From assembly GCF_001984575.1 (NCBI RefSeq), contig NZ_LZNS01000001.1:3981656-4045655 (forward strand): DNA of 64,000 nucleotides. Direction: 5' to 3'. Under the pieces are notes generated by a model, which saw only the letters and a program-made list of their open reading frames with translations, was not told where the DNA came from and did not search any database. The DNA comes from Streptomyces sp. MP131-18. Lineage in GTDB: Bacteria; Actinomycetota; Actinomycetes; Streptomycetales; Streptomycetaceae. The stretch's first letter is position 1, and the number at the start of each line of letters is the position of its first letter. The position numbers were made by a program, and so were the translations under genes. Shown here piece by piece: positions 17,206 to 24,813 of the stretch.

Positions 17206-18513
17206 ATGCCCTCCAAGTACGAACCGCCCCACGAGCTTCCGGACCGGCTGCTGCGCGACGCCGAAATGATCGAGGCATGTCGACAGCGTGAATTCGCACG
17301 CATCTTTGACCTTGTCAGGACCCGGGCCGGGATCTTCCCCTCTCTGATTGCCCGGCGTTGCGACATGACACCGAGCCGCGTCGGTGAAGTGCTCAAGAAT
17401 CAGCGCGTCATCAGGGACATCTCGGTGATCGAGCGCGTAGCGGACGGCTTGCGCATCCCAGGCCGCATGCTCGGACTCGCCGCCCGCGGCTGGGAACGGG
17501 ACGAGCAGGCGCCCCCCACCCCGCAGTTCGGGACGCCCGGCGCCTGGTCTCCCGTTGTGGAGGACGATCCGACCGACCCGGCGTTCGTCGTCAGCATGGT
17601 CGAGAGCCAACTGCCCAAGCACTACGCTGGCGCGAATTTTTTCGGAGCGCGTCAGACCATTCCGTCCGTGCTGCACCAGGCCCACGGCATCATGCGCGTG
17701 CTGGACACGGCCGCCGTTCCCACTCGTCAGGAACTGCTGGGGATCGGCAGCCGAGTGGCCGAGTTCCTGGGATGGCTCTTCCAGGACCTGGGCGACTTCC
17801 GAACGGCTGGCTACTGGTCGGATCGGTCCATGGAGTGGGCGCAGGAAGCGGCCGACGATCCTATGCAGTCATACGTGCTCTTCCGGAAGGCGAACCAGGC
17901 GATTGCCCAGGCCAACCCGCAGAGGGCCGTGGGCCTCGCTCGCGCCGCGCAGCGCATGCCCGGAATGACGCCTCGGATCACGGCTCTCGCCGCCCAGCAG
18001 GAGGCCCAAGGACACGCGCTCATGGGCAACCCCAAGGCCGCGCTCGCCAAGTTCGACGAGGCACACGCGCTGGCCTCGCGGGCGAACGCGACCGACCCGG
18101 GCCGCACGCTCGACACCTCGTACTGCACGCCGACCTATGTCGAGATACAACGGGCCAACTGCTGGATGGACCTGGGCGATCCCCGTCGCGCCGCGCAGCT
18201 CTTCGAAGCCGAACTCGTCGCCGTTCCCCAGGTCTTCCGCAACGACCGCGGCGTTTATCTCGCGAGACTTGCCCGTGCCTACATCGCAGCCGACGAGCCC
18301 GAGCGCGGGGCCGACGCCGCAAGGAAAGCACTGGGGATCGCCGGCCAGACGGGTTCGGCCCGCACCATGAACGAACTCGCCGCCGTCCTGCGCGCGGCTC
18401 AGCGGCATCTGCACGTGCCCGAGGTGGCCGAGCTTGCCGAGCGGTACCGGCTCACCCGGGCACCCGCCGGACTTGGGCAGCTTGGGCAGGTCGGGCAGGG
18501 TGAGGGAAGCTGA
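17206..18513 (+). CDS. XRE-like HTH regulator with TPR-like repeats
   Basis: 435 residues. The N-terminal 40-100 hold a Cro/C1-type HTH (GIFPSLIARRCDMTPSRVGE, VLKNQRVIRDISVIERVADG) followed by helical TPR-like repeats to about 420 (SYVLFRKANQAIAQANPQRA, GHALMGNPKAALAKFDEAHA). Such proteins act as ligand- or peptide-sensing regulators in Streptomyces. ATG 17206 was chosen by the onset of homology-like sequence; the frame runs upstream to 16777. The gene is 4 bases from the creatininase-like gene and probably controls it. Confidence 0.8.
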   Translation: MPSKYEPPHELPDRLLRDAEMIEACRQREFARIFDLVRTRAGIFPSLIARRCDMTPSRVGEVLKNQRVIRDISVIERVADGLRIPGRMLGLAARGWERDEQAPPTPQFGTPGAWSPVVEDDPTDPAFVVSMVESQLPKHYAGANFFGARQTIPSVLHQAHGIMRVLDTAAVPTRQELLGIGSRVAEFLGWLFQDLGDFRTAGYWSDRSMEWAQEAADDPMQSYVLFRKANQAIAQANPQRAVGLARAAQRMPGMTPRITALAAQQEAQGHALMGNPKAALAKFDEAHALASRANATDPGRTLDTSYCTPTYVEIQRANCWMDLGDPRRAAQLFEAELVAVPQVFRNDRGVYLARLARAYIAADEPERGADAARKALGIAGQTGSARTMNELAAVLRAAQRHLHVPEVAELAERYRLTRAPAGLGQLGQVGQGEGS

Positions 18514-18517
18514 CGTC

Positions 18518-19258
18518 ATGGACGAGCTGATAACGGGAGCCACCTCCGGTGACGAGCGGCGCAGGGGGCGCGCGGTCGCCGTCCTCCCGGTGGGGAGTTT
18601 CGAGCAGCACGGCGAGCGGCTTCCCCTCGCCACCGACACCCTGATCGCCTGCCTGATCGCTCGCCGGATCGCCGATGACCACGGGCTGTTCCTCCTGCCG
18701 CCCGTTACGATCTCCTGCTCCCACGAGCACGCACACATGGCGGGTACGGTCAGCATCTCCGCCGGCACCCTGTACGCCGTGATCAAGGACATCTGGCGTT
18801 CGCTGGAAGGCTCCGGTGTACCAGGTCTGCTCATCGTCAACGGCCACGGCGGCAACTACGTGCTCTCCAACGTCGTCCAGGAGCTCAACGTCACCGGCCC
18901 CCGCGTCGCTCTCTTCCCCGCCCACGAGGACCGGCGCCGGGCCCGGGCCACGGCGGGACTCGAAAGCAGCAGTGAAGAGGACATGCACGGAGGAGAGTTC
19001 GAAGTATCGCTGCTCCTGCACGGCGCCCCCCATGCCGTCGGCGAAGGCATCGCCGAGGACGATCACTCGGCGCCCGAACGGCCGCACCTGCTGACGTTGG
19101 GCGTGGCGGGCTACACCACGACCGGCATCATCGGGCGGCCCTCTCTGGCTACCGCCGCCAAGGGCAAGGCGATTCTGGACAGCTTCTCCGGCACCGCAGC
19201 CGGCCACCTGGCGTTGATCGGCGGGCTCGGGCGGGGCGGCGGATCTTCGCGGTGCTGA
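18518..19258 (+). CDS. creatininase-family metal-dependent amidohydrolase
   Basis: 246 residues with the family motifs VLPVGSFEQHGERLPLATDT (metal-binding Glu/His and Asp), NGHGGN and EDMHGGEFEVS. Members hydrolyse creatinine, formamidopyrimidines or, in mycofactocin maturation (MftE), cleave a peptide. The substrate is not clear here; no mycofactocin precursor gene is seen. Follows the XRE-TPR regulator by 4 bases, forming a two-gene unit convergent with the hydrolase gene. Confidence 0.85.
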   Translation: MDELITGATSGDERRRGRAVAVLPVGSFEQHGERLPLATDTLIACLIARRIADDHGLFLLPPVTISCSHEHAHMAGTVSISAGTLYAVIKDIWRSLEGSGVPGLLIVNGHGGNYVLSNVVQELNVTGPRVALFPAHEDRRRARATAGLESSSEEDMHGGEFEVSLLLHGAPHAVGEGIAEDDHSAPERPHLLTLGVAGYTTTGIIGRPSLATAAKGKAILDSFSGTAAGHLALIGGLGRGGGSSRC

Positions 19259-19311
19259 AGCGGGGGTGATGTGGACGGCCAGGGGCACGTGTCGCCGCCG
19301 AGTGCCGGTGA

Positions 19312-20136
19312 TCAACTCCTGAGGTGCCGTCGGTACCACTCCGTCAGGATCTCGTCGACTGCCCTGCTCGTGGGGCGTTGGGCAGCCGGTTCCAGGCCCG
19401 GCTCATCGGCCAGGGAGTGCGCCAGGCCCGGCACAGTGATCAGTTCGACCACGTCCGGGTCCGCGTATTGCTCGTGCAGCGCGTCGACCAGGGCGAACGC
19501 GTCCGCGCGCAGTTCCGGGCGGTCCCGCTCCCCGCTGACGAGCAGCAGCGGCGGTTGTGCTCGGAACTCTCCGGCGCGGGCGACGAAATCCAGTTCGTCG
19601 GCGGCCTTCTCGGCTTCCGCGGTCCACTGGTACGGCTGTCCGGTGAGATCTGCGACCGGCCCGACGGTGGACCGTATTCGCAGAGCCGGGTTGACCATGG
19701 CGATCGCCCGGACGGGGATCAGCCCCGTGGCCAGTATCTGGAGCGCCACGGCGCCGCCGAGGGAGGCGCCGAGAAGGCTGACCGGCTCCTCGTCGACCGG
19801 CAGTTGCTCGCGCAGTGCGGTGAGTGCGGCCGGGAATTCCTCGACGGCCTGATGGGCGATCGGCGTCAGGAACGCCAGCACCGCGTCCTGGCGGGCGAGC
19901 TCGAGGGCGGCTTCGGCGCGGCCGTCCACCATCCGCGTGCCACACATCGGCATGCCCAGGTGGACCCGCCAGGCAGGCACCCCGGCCATGGGCAGTGCGG
20001 CGGCGAACGCCGCGTCCGTACGTGGCGCGTCCAGCATGTGCCACGTGACGATCAACGGCGCGGGCCCGTCGACGTCTCCGGCCGGTGGGAGCGCCGTGAA
20101 CGGTACTCCGGCCGCGGTACCAGTGATCGTTTCCAT
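19312..20136 (-). CDS. alpha/beta hydrolase
   Basis: 274 residues. The nucleophile elbow GASLGG, an oxyanion-side HML segment (VTWHMLDAPRTD), an acid in LLVSGERDRPEL and a late His in VPGLAHSLADEPG give a plausible catalytic triad. Likely a cytosolic esterase or hydrolase of unknown substrate. The ATG at 20136 has AAGGAGAG seven bases upstream, which fixes the start; the frame extends to 20379 without homology. Confidence 0.82.
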   Translation of the reverse strand: METITGTAAGVPFTALPPAGDVDGPAPLIVTWHMLDAPRTDAAFAAALPMAGVPAWRVHLGMPMCGTRMVDGRAEAALELARQDAVLAFLTPIAHQAVEEFPAALTALREQLPVDEEPVSLLGASLGGAVALQILATGLIPVRAIAMVNPALRIRSTVGPVADLTGQPYQWTAEAEKAADELDFVARAGEFRAQPPLLLVSGERDRPELRADAFALVDALHEQYADPDVVELITVPGLAHSLADEPGLEPAAQRPTSRAVDEILTEWYRRHLRS

Positions 20137-20239
20137 CGTCTCTCCTTCGGTCCTCGGCTCGCCACTGTAGGCGGCTCGGCGGAGACTGCGACCCTGCTTC
20201 TGCCGGTGGCCGATCTGCCAGGGCTGAATCGTCCAGGAG

Positions 20240-20430
20240 ACGACAGGCGGGCGGGCTCGGGCGGGGCGGCACCGTGCGCGGCGGCAATGTCGTCGATACG
20301 GGCGGCCAGGTGGAAACCGGCGCTGGTCAGCCTGTTGCCGGCATCGTGGGTGGTACTGGAGAACCGAATATGGTCCCACCGCAGGTCGATGTCCGCGCGG
20401 TGGCCGGTCAGCAGGCGGCCGGGTCCGGCC
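20240..20430 (-). pseudogene. pterin-4a-carbinolamine dehydratase remnant
   Basis: On the minus strand, one frame reads GHRADIDLRWDHIRFSSTTH then DAGNRLTSAGFHLAARIDDIAAAH. This matches the C-terminal half of PCD/DCoH proteins, which recycle tetrahydrobiopterin (family pattern HHPDI...V...L.THDAGGLT..D..LA..ID). The N-terminal helix-strand unit and a start are missing: the frame runs into the end of paaN, and no stop follows the domain. It is therefore a truncated gene remnant in the 300-base gap. Rest of this gap shows nothing else. Confidence 0.7.
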
Positions 20431-20442
20431 CCGCAGGCGGGC

Positions 20443-22086
20443 TCAGGCCGGGCGGCGGATTTCTACCGTTCGGAAGCGGGGGGTGATGTAGGCGCCGTCC
20501 ACCAGGGCCGCGTTGGCCGCCGGGTTGCCGCCCGAGCCGTGGAAGTCGGAGAAGGCGGCGGTCTGGTTGACGTGGACGCCGCCGGTGAGGTTGAGCGAGA
20601 GCTGCGCGCAGGTGTCCAGGCACGCCTCGGTCAGCGCCCCGGCGACGGCTTCGGACGTGGTGTGGCCGAGCACGGTGAGTGCGCCGCGTTCGGTGACGGT
20701 GCGGCGCAGCAGGGCGATCGCGGCCTCCGTCGAGTCGACGGCGACCGCGAAGCTCACCGGGCCGAAGCACTCGGTCAGATACGTCTTCTCGGCCGCCGGC
20801 TCTGCCGCGTCCAGGGCGACGATCAGCGGGGTGCGCACCGTCGCTCCGGGGAAGTCGGGGTGCGTGACCGCACGCGGGGCGAGGGCGACGCGGCCGGTCC
20901 GTTCCGCGGCTTCGAGGCGCTCGCGCACCGCCGGGCTCACCAGCGCGCCCAGCAGGCCGACGGCGCGCGCGTCGTCCGCGAGCAGCCGGGTCACCGCGCC
21001 GGCCAGGTCGGCCACCACCTCCTCGTACGTCCGGTGGCCCGCGTCCGTGGCGATGCCGGTGCGCGGGATCAGCACGTTCTGCGGGGCGGTGCACATCTGG
21101 CCGCTGTACAGGGACAGGGAGAACGCCAGGTTGCCGAGCATGCCGCGGTAGTCGTCGGTGGAGTCGAGCACCACCGTGTTGACGCCCGCCTTCTCGGTGA
21201 AGACCTGCGCCTGGCGGGCGTTGGCCTCCAGCCAGTCGCCGAACTCCGTCGACCCGGTGTAGTCGATGATGCGGATCTCCTCCCGCAGTGCGAGGGTGCG
21301 GGCCGTGCCCTCGCCGTCCCGTTCCGCGGCCAGGGCCACCAGGTTGGGGTCGAAGCCCGCGTCGGCCAGTGTCTCGCGGGCGACGCGGACCGCGAGCGCC
21401 AGCGGCAGCACGGCCCGCGGGTGCGGCTTGACCAGCACGGGGTTGCCGGTGGCCAGCGAGGCGAACAGGCCGGGGAAGCCGTTCCAGGTGGGGAAGGTGT
21501 TGCAGCCGATCAGCAGCGCGATGCCGCGCGGCACCGGCACGAACTCCTTGTCGAGCACCAGCGGATCGCGCTTGCCCTGCGGTTTGGTCCACTCGGCGCG
21601 CTCCGGCGTGCGCGTCTGCTCCGCGTACGCGTACGCCACCGCTTCGAGCCCGCGGTCCTGCGCGTGCGGCCCGCCCGCCTGGAGCGCCATCACGTACGCC
21701 TGTCCCGTCGTGTGCATGACGGCCTGCGCGAACTCGGGGGTGCGCGCGTTGATCCTGGCCAGCACGTCCAGGCACACCAGGGCCCGCCGCTCCGCGCCCG
21801 CGGCCCGCCACGCGGGCAGTGCCGCCCGCATCGCGGGCAGCAGCACGTCGGGGTCCGCGTGCGGGTACGTGATGCCGAGCGGGAAGCCGTACGGCGACAC
21901 CTCGCCGCCGGCCCAGCCGTCGGTGCCGGGCTGGCCGAGGTCGAATCTGCGGTCGCACAGCGCACGGAACGCGGCTTCGCCGTCGTCCGCGTAGGCGCGC
22001 GGGTGCTCGGGGTGCGGGGACCAGTGGGCCCGGCTGCGGAGGGTCTCGACGGCGGTGTCCAGCGTGGCGCGGTGCGAAGAGGCCAT
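20443..22086 (-). CDS. paaN: phenylacetate pathway aldehyde dehydrogenase PaaN
   Basis: 547 residues of the aldehyde dehydrogenase superfamily, PaaN type. Features: WSPHPEHPRAYADDGE N-terminus, cofactor loop NTFPTWNGFPGLFASLATGN, DYTGSTEFGDWLE, catalytic Cys in GQMCTAPQNVLIP. It oxidises the ring-opened semialdehyde-CoA (or related aldehyde) in phenylacetate breakdown. Start ATG 22086; the much longer open frame to 24702 is an antisense artefact. Transcribed leftward, divergent from the TetR gene, with a PaaR-like box 15 bases upstream. Confidence 0.92.
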   Translation of the reverse strand: MASSHRATLDTAVETLRSRAHWSPHPEHPRAYADDGEAAFRALCDRRFDLGQPGTDGWAGGEVSPYGFPLGITYPHADPDVLLPAMRAALPAWRAAGAERRALVCLDVLARINARTPEFAQAVMHTTGQAYVMALQAGGPHAQDRGLEAVAYAYAEQTRTPERAEWTKPQGKRDPLVLDKEFVPVPRGIALLIGCNTFPTWNGFPGLFASLATGNPVLVKPHPRAVLPLALAVRVARETLADAGFDPNLVALAAERDGEGTARTLALREEIRIIDYTGSTEFGDWLEANARQAQVFTEKAGVNTVVLDSTDDYRGMLGNLAFSLSLYSGQMCTAPQNVLIPRTGIATDAGHRTYEEVVADLAGAVTRLLADDARAVGLLGALVSPAVRERLEAAERTGRVALAPRAVTHPDFPGATVRTPLIVALDAAEPAAEKTYLTECFGPVSFAVAVDSTEAAIALLRRTVTERGALTVLGHTTSEAVAGALTEACLDTCAQLSLNLTGGVHVNQTAAFSDFHGSGGNPAANAALVDGAYITPRFRTVEIRRPA

Positions 22087-22100
22087 GGCACGATACTGCT

Positions 22101-22114
22101 GCCGAACGAACGGT
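22101..22114. promoter_or_regulatory. PaaR-like operator between paaN and the TetR gene
   Basis: GCCGAACGAACGGT on this strand is ACCGTTCGTTCGGC on the other, matching ACCGNNCGNNCGGT at 9 of 10 fixed positions. It sits 15 bases before paaN and 51 before the TetR gene, so it could control both. It shares its core with the site upstream of paaA. Confidence 0.62.
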
Positions 22115-22164
22115 CGGTGCAAGACCGGCGCACGGCCGGCGGAAGAACGGGGCGAAGGACCACC

Positions 22165-22767
22165 ATGGCAGGCAGGCGCGAGACCTACACACCGCAGTCC
22201 TTGCTCGAAGTCGCCGTCACGGTCTTCAACGAACGCGGCTACGACGGCACGTCCATGGAACACCTGGCGCGCGCCGCCGGCATCTCCAAGTCCTCCATCT
22301 ACCACCACGTCCCGGGCAAGGAGGACCTGCTGCGCCGCGCCGTCAGCCACGCGCTCGACGGTCTCTCCGCCGTCCTCGACGAGCCGCCCGCCACCACGGG
22401 ACGCGCCGTCGACCGCCTCGAACACGTCGTGCGCCGCACGGCGGAGGTGCTGATGGAACGGCTGCCGTACGTCACCCTGCTGCTGCGGGTGCGCGGCAAC
22501 ACCGAGACGGAACGCTGGGCGCTGCGCCGCCGCCGCGACTTCGACCACCGCGTGGCGGGACTGCTGCGGCAGGCCGCCGCGGACGGCGACCTGCGTCCCG
22601 GGGCCGACGCCAGGCTGGCGACGCGGCTGCTGTTCGGCATGATCAACTCGATCGTCGAGTGGTACCGGCCGCAGCGCGGGGGACCGCAGGTCTCCGCGGA
22701 GGTCGTCGAGGCCGTCGTCGCCCTCGCGTTCACCGGCCTGCGCCCGCCGGACCGCGGCGCGTCCTGA
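22165..22767 (+). CDS. paaR: TetR-family repressor, probable PaaR
   Basis: 200 residues. The TetR HTH is at about 10-58 (AVTVFNERGYDGTSMEHLAR, AAGISKSSIYHHVPGKEDLL). The C-terminal ligand domain includes RAVDRLEHVVRRTAEVLMER and LFGMINSIVEWYRP. Divergent from paaN with a shared palindrome identical in core to the one upstream of paaABCDE, so it is the best candidate repressor of both loci, released by phenylacetyl-CoA. GAAGGA is 5 bases before the ATG. The symbol rests on context more than on a family-specific motif. Confidence 0.78.
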   Translation: MAGRRETYTPQSLLEVAVTVFNERGYDGTSMEHLARAAGISKSSIYHHVPGKEDLLRRAVSHALDGLSAVLDEPPATTGRAVDRLEHVVRRTAEVLMERLPYVTLLLRVRGNTETERWALRRRRDFDHRVAGLLRQAAADGDLRPGADARLATRLLFGMINSIVEWYRPQRGGPQVSAEVVEAVVALAFTGLRPPDRGAS

Positions 22768-22855
22768 GCCGCGCGGGGGCCGCGCGGGGGCCGCGCGGGG
22801 GCCGCGCGGGGGCCGCGCCGGGGCCGCGCCGGGGCCGCGCCGGGGCCGCGCCGGG
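22768..22855. repeat. tandem array of eight 11-bp units
   Basis: Directly after the TetR stop codon come four copies of GCCGCGCGGGG and then four copies of GCCGCGCCGGG, followed by a partial ninth. The two halves differ by one substitution, so the array grew by two rounds of duplication. The period is close to one helical turn. It ends 101 bases before the nitric oxide synthase gene. Confidence 0.92.
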
Positions 22856-22956
22856 GCCGCGGCATCAATTACCCTGGCGCCGGCGGGGATCACGTACCAG
22901 ACGCACCGACGACGTACCGACGACGCACCCGTGCCGTCCACGACTCCGGGAAGCCC

Positions 22957-24123
22957 ATGCACTCCACGCGCCCCACCGCAGCCGTCCGCCCCGCGGCCCC
23001 CGCCTGGCGGGTGCCCGACTGGCAGGAGGCGGAGGAGTTCATCCGGCTGTTCCACACCGAACAGCCGGACCAGCCAGTGCCGTTCGCCACGCGGCTGCGG
23101 CAGATCCGCGAGCACCTGGAGCAGACCGGCACCTACCGGCACACGCACGCCGAGCTGGAGTTCGGCGCGCGGGTCGCCTGGCGCAACTCCAGCCGCTGCA
23201 TAGGCCGCCTGTACTGGAAGAGCCTGCGCGTCGTCGACCGGCGCACCGCGGTCACGCCGCACGAGATCCACGGCCACCTGATGGAGCACCTGCGGATGGC
23301 CACCAACCGCGGCCGCATCCGCCCGCTGGTCTCCGTGTTCGCCCCGGCCACCCCGTACCGGGCCGCTCCCCGGGTGTGGAACGCCCAGCTGATCCGCTAC
23401 GCCGGCTACCGCACCGTGGACGGCGCGCCGATCGGCGACCAGGGGCAGGCCGCGTTCACCGACGTCGTGCGCCGGATGGGCTGGCAGGCCCCGGGCGGCT
23501 GGTTCGACGTGCTGCCGCTCGTCGTCGAGACGCACGGCGACAAGCCGCAGCTGTTCGACGTGCCGCGCGACCTGGTGCTCGAAGTGCCGATCGTGCACCC
23601 GGACAACCCGCGGTTCGCCGCGCTCGGCCTGCGCTGGCACGCCCTGCCCGCCATCTCGCAGATGCGGCTGTCGATCGGCGGCATCGACTACCCGCTGGCC
23701 CCGTTCAACGGCTGGTACATGGGCACCGAGATCGGCGCCCGCAACTTCGTGGACCCCGGGCGCTACAACCTGCTCCCCGTCATCGCCGACCTGCTCGGCC
23801 TCGACACCGGCAGCGAGACGACCCTGTGGCGCGACCGGGCGCTGGTCGAGCTGAACGTCGCCGTGCTGCACTCCTTCCAGGCGGCCGGGGTGAAGATCAG
23901 CGACCACCACACCGAGTCCCGCCGCTTCCTCACCCACCTGGAGCGGGAGGAGGCGCAGGGCCGCACCGTGCCCGTCGACTGGTCGTGGATCGTGCCGCCC
24001 GTCTCCGGTGGCCTGACCCCCGTCTACCACCGGTACTACGACGAGGCCGATCTGCGGCCCAACTTCTACCTCGACGACGAGGCCCGTGCGCTCGGCGAGG
24101 GCCGCTGTCCGGTGGCGCACTGA
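22957..24123 (+). CDS. nos: bacterial nitric oxide synthase oxygenase
   Basis: 388 residues, oxygenase domain only, as in bacterial NOS. The heme-thiolate loop ARVAWRNSSRCIGRLYW gives Cys81; the substrate Glu is in FNGWYMGTEIGARNFVD, and DWSWIVPPVSGGLTPVYHRYY forms the pterin/dimer region. It oxidises L-arginine to citrulline and NO, using a separate reductase and tetrahydrofolate or tetrahydrobiopterin. No reductase is fused or adjacent. Streptomyces NOS can serve signalling or nitration in secondary metabolism (TxtD), but no nitrating P450 is seen here. Confidence 0.95.
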   Translation: MHSTRPTAAVRPAAPAWRVPDWQEAEEFIRLFHTEQPDQPVPFATRLRQIREHLEQTGTYRHTHAELEFGARVAWRNSSRCIGRLYWKSLRVVDRRTAVTPHEIHGHLMEHLRMATNRGRIRPLVSVFAPATPYRAAPRVWNAQLIRYAGYRTVDGAPIGDQGQAAFTDVVRRMGWQAPGGWFDVLPLVVETHGDKPQLFDVPRDLVLEVPIVHPDNPRFAALGLRWHALPAISQMRLSIGGIDYPLAPFNGWYMGTEIGARNFVDPGRYNLLPVIADLLGLDTGSETTLWRDRALVELNVAVLHSFQAAGVKISDHHTESRRFLTHLEREEAQGRTVPVDWSWIVPPVSGGLTPVYHRYYDEADLRPNFYLDDEARALGEGRCPVAH

Positions 24124-24161
24124 CCGTTCCGTCCCGCCGGACCGGTCCCGGCGGGCCGGAC

Positions 24162-24665
24162 TCACCGGCCGGGCAGCAGGTCCTGCTCCTCGAAGACCAG
24201 CAGCGTGCGCGTGCTCAGCACCTCGGGCATCGCCTGGATGCGGGTGAGCACCAGCTCCCGCAGCGCCCGGTTGTCCGCCGTGTGCACCAGCAGCAGCACG
24301 TCGAAGTCGCCGCTGACCAGCGCGATGTGGGTGGCCCCCGGCAGCGCCTCCAGCTTCGCCCGCACCGAACGCCAGCTGTCCTGCACGATCTTCAGCGTGA
24401 TGTAGGCGGACGCCCCCTGGCCGGCCCGCTCGTGGTCCACCCGGGCCGAGAAGCCGCGGATCACGCCCTCCTCGATCAGCCGGTTGATGCGCGCGTAGGC
24501 GTTGGCCCGCGAGATGTGGACCTGCTCCGCCACGGAACGCACCGACGCGCGCCCGTCGGTGCGCAGCAGCCGCAGGATCGCCGTGTCGATGGGGTCGAGG
24601 GGGCGGACGGGGGGCGCGGAGCCCGCGCGGTTCGCGCCGTCGGTGGTCAACTGGTCGTCGGGCAT
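24162..24665 (-). CDS. bkdR: Lrp/AsnC-family regulator, probable BkdR
   Basis: 167 residues. The HTH covers about 20-65 (DPIDTAILRLLRTDGRASVR, HISRANAYARINRLIEEGVI), then a RAM domain (HIALVSGDFDVLLLVHTADN). ATG 24665 begins MPDDQL; the frame runs to 24812. It is divergent from bkd operon 2, the position of bkdR in other streptomycetes, so a role in branched-chain keto acid metabolism is inferred from synteny. Confidence 0.85.
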   Translation of the reverse strand: MPDDQLTTDGANRAGSAPPVRPLDPIDTAILRLLRTDGRASVRSVAEQVHISRANAYARINRLIEEGVIRGFSARVDHERAGQGASAYITLKIVQDSWRSVRAKLEALPGATHIALVSGDFDVLLLVHTADNRALRELVLTRIQAMPEVLSTRTLLVFEEQDLLPGR

Positions 24666-24765
24666 GCGTTTCCGGCTCCCTCCCTGGACGTCCTGCTCCC
24701 ATACCACGTCACATCGGACCAGCTGTCCACAGGGTCTCCCCGGTGGTAGCCAAGCTGCGCCGTCA

Positions 24766-24779
24766 ACCGAACAATCGGT
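24766..24779. promoter_or_regulatory. palindrome upstream of bkd operon 2
   Basis: ACCGAACAATCGGT has 5-bp perfect arms (ACCGA/TCGGT). It also fits the PaaR core ACCGNNCGNNCGGT at 9 of 10 fixed positions. It lies 35 bases before the E1-alpha start, in promoter position, and may be bound by BkdR or the TetR protein. Confidence 0.45.
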
Positions 24780-24813
24780 AGGGAGGGTTGCTCGCCGCGA
24801 GGAGGTGCCCACG

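Noticed and set aside
20443..24702. A 1419-residue open frame on the minus strand
   Set aside because: Only the part below 22087 is PaaN; the rest is antisense to the TetR and nos genes, a usual artefact of high GC.
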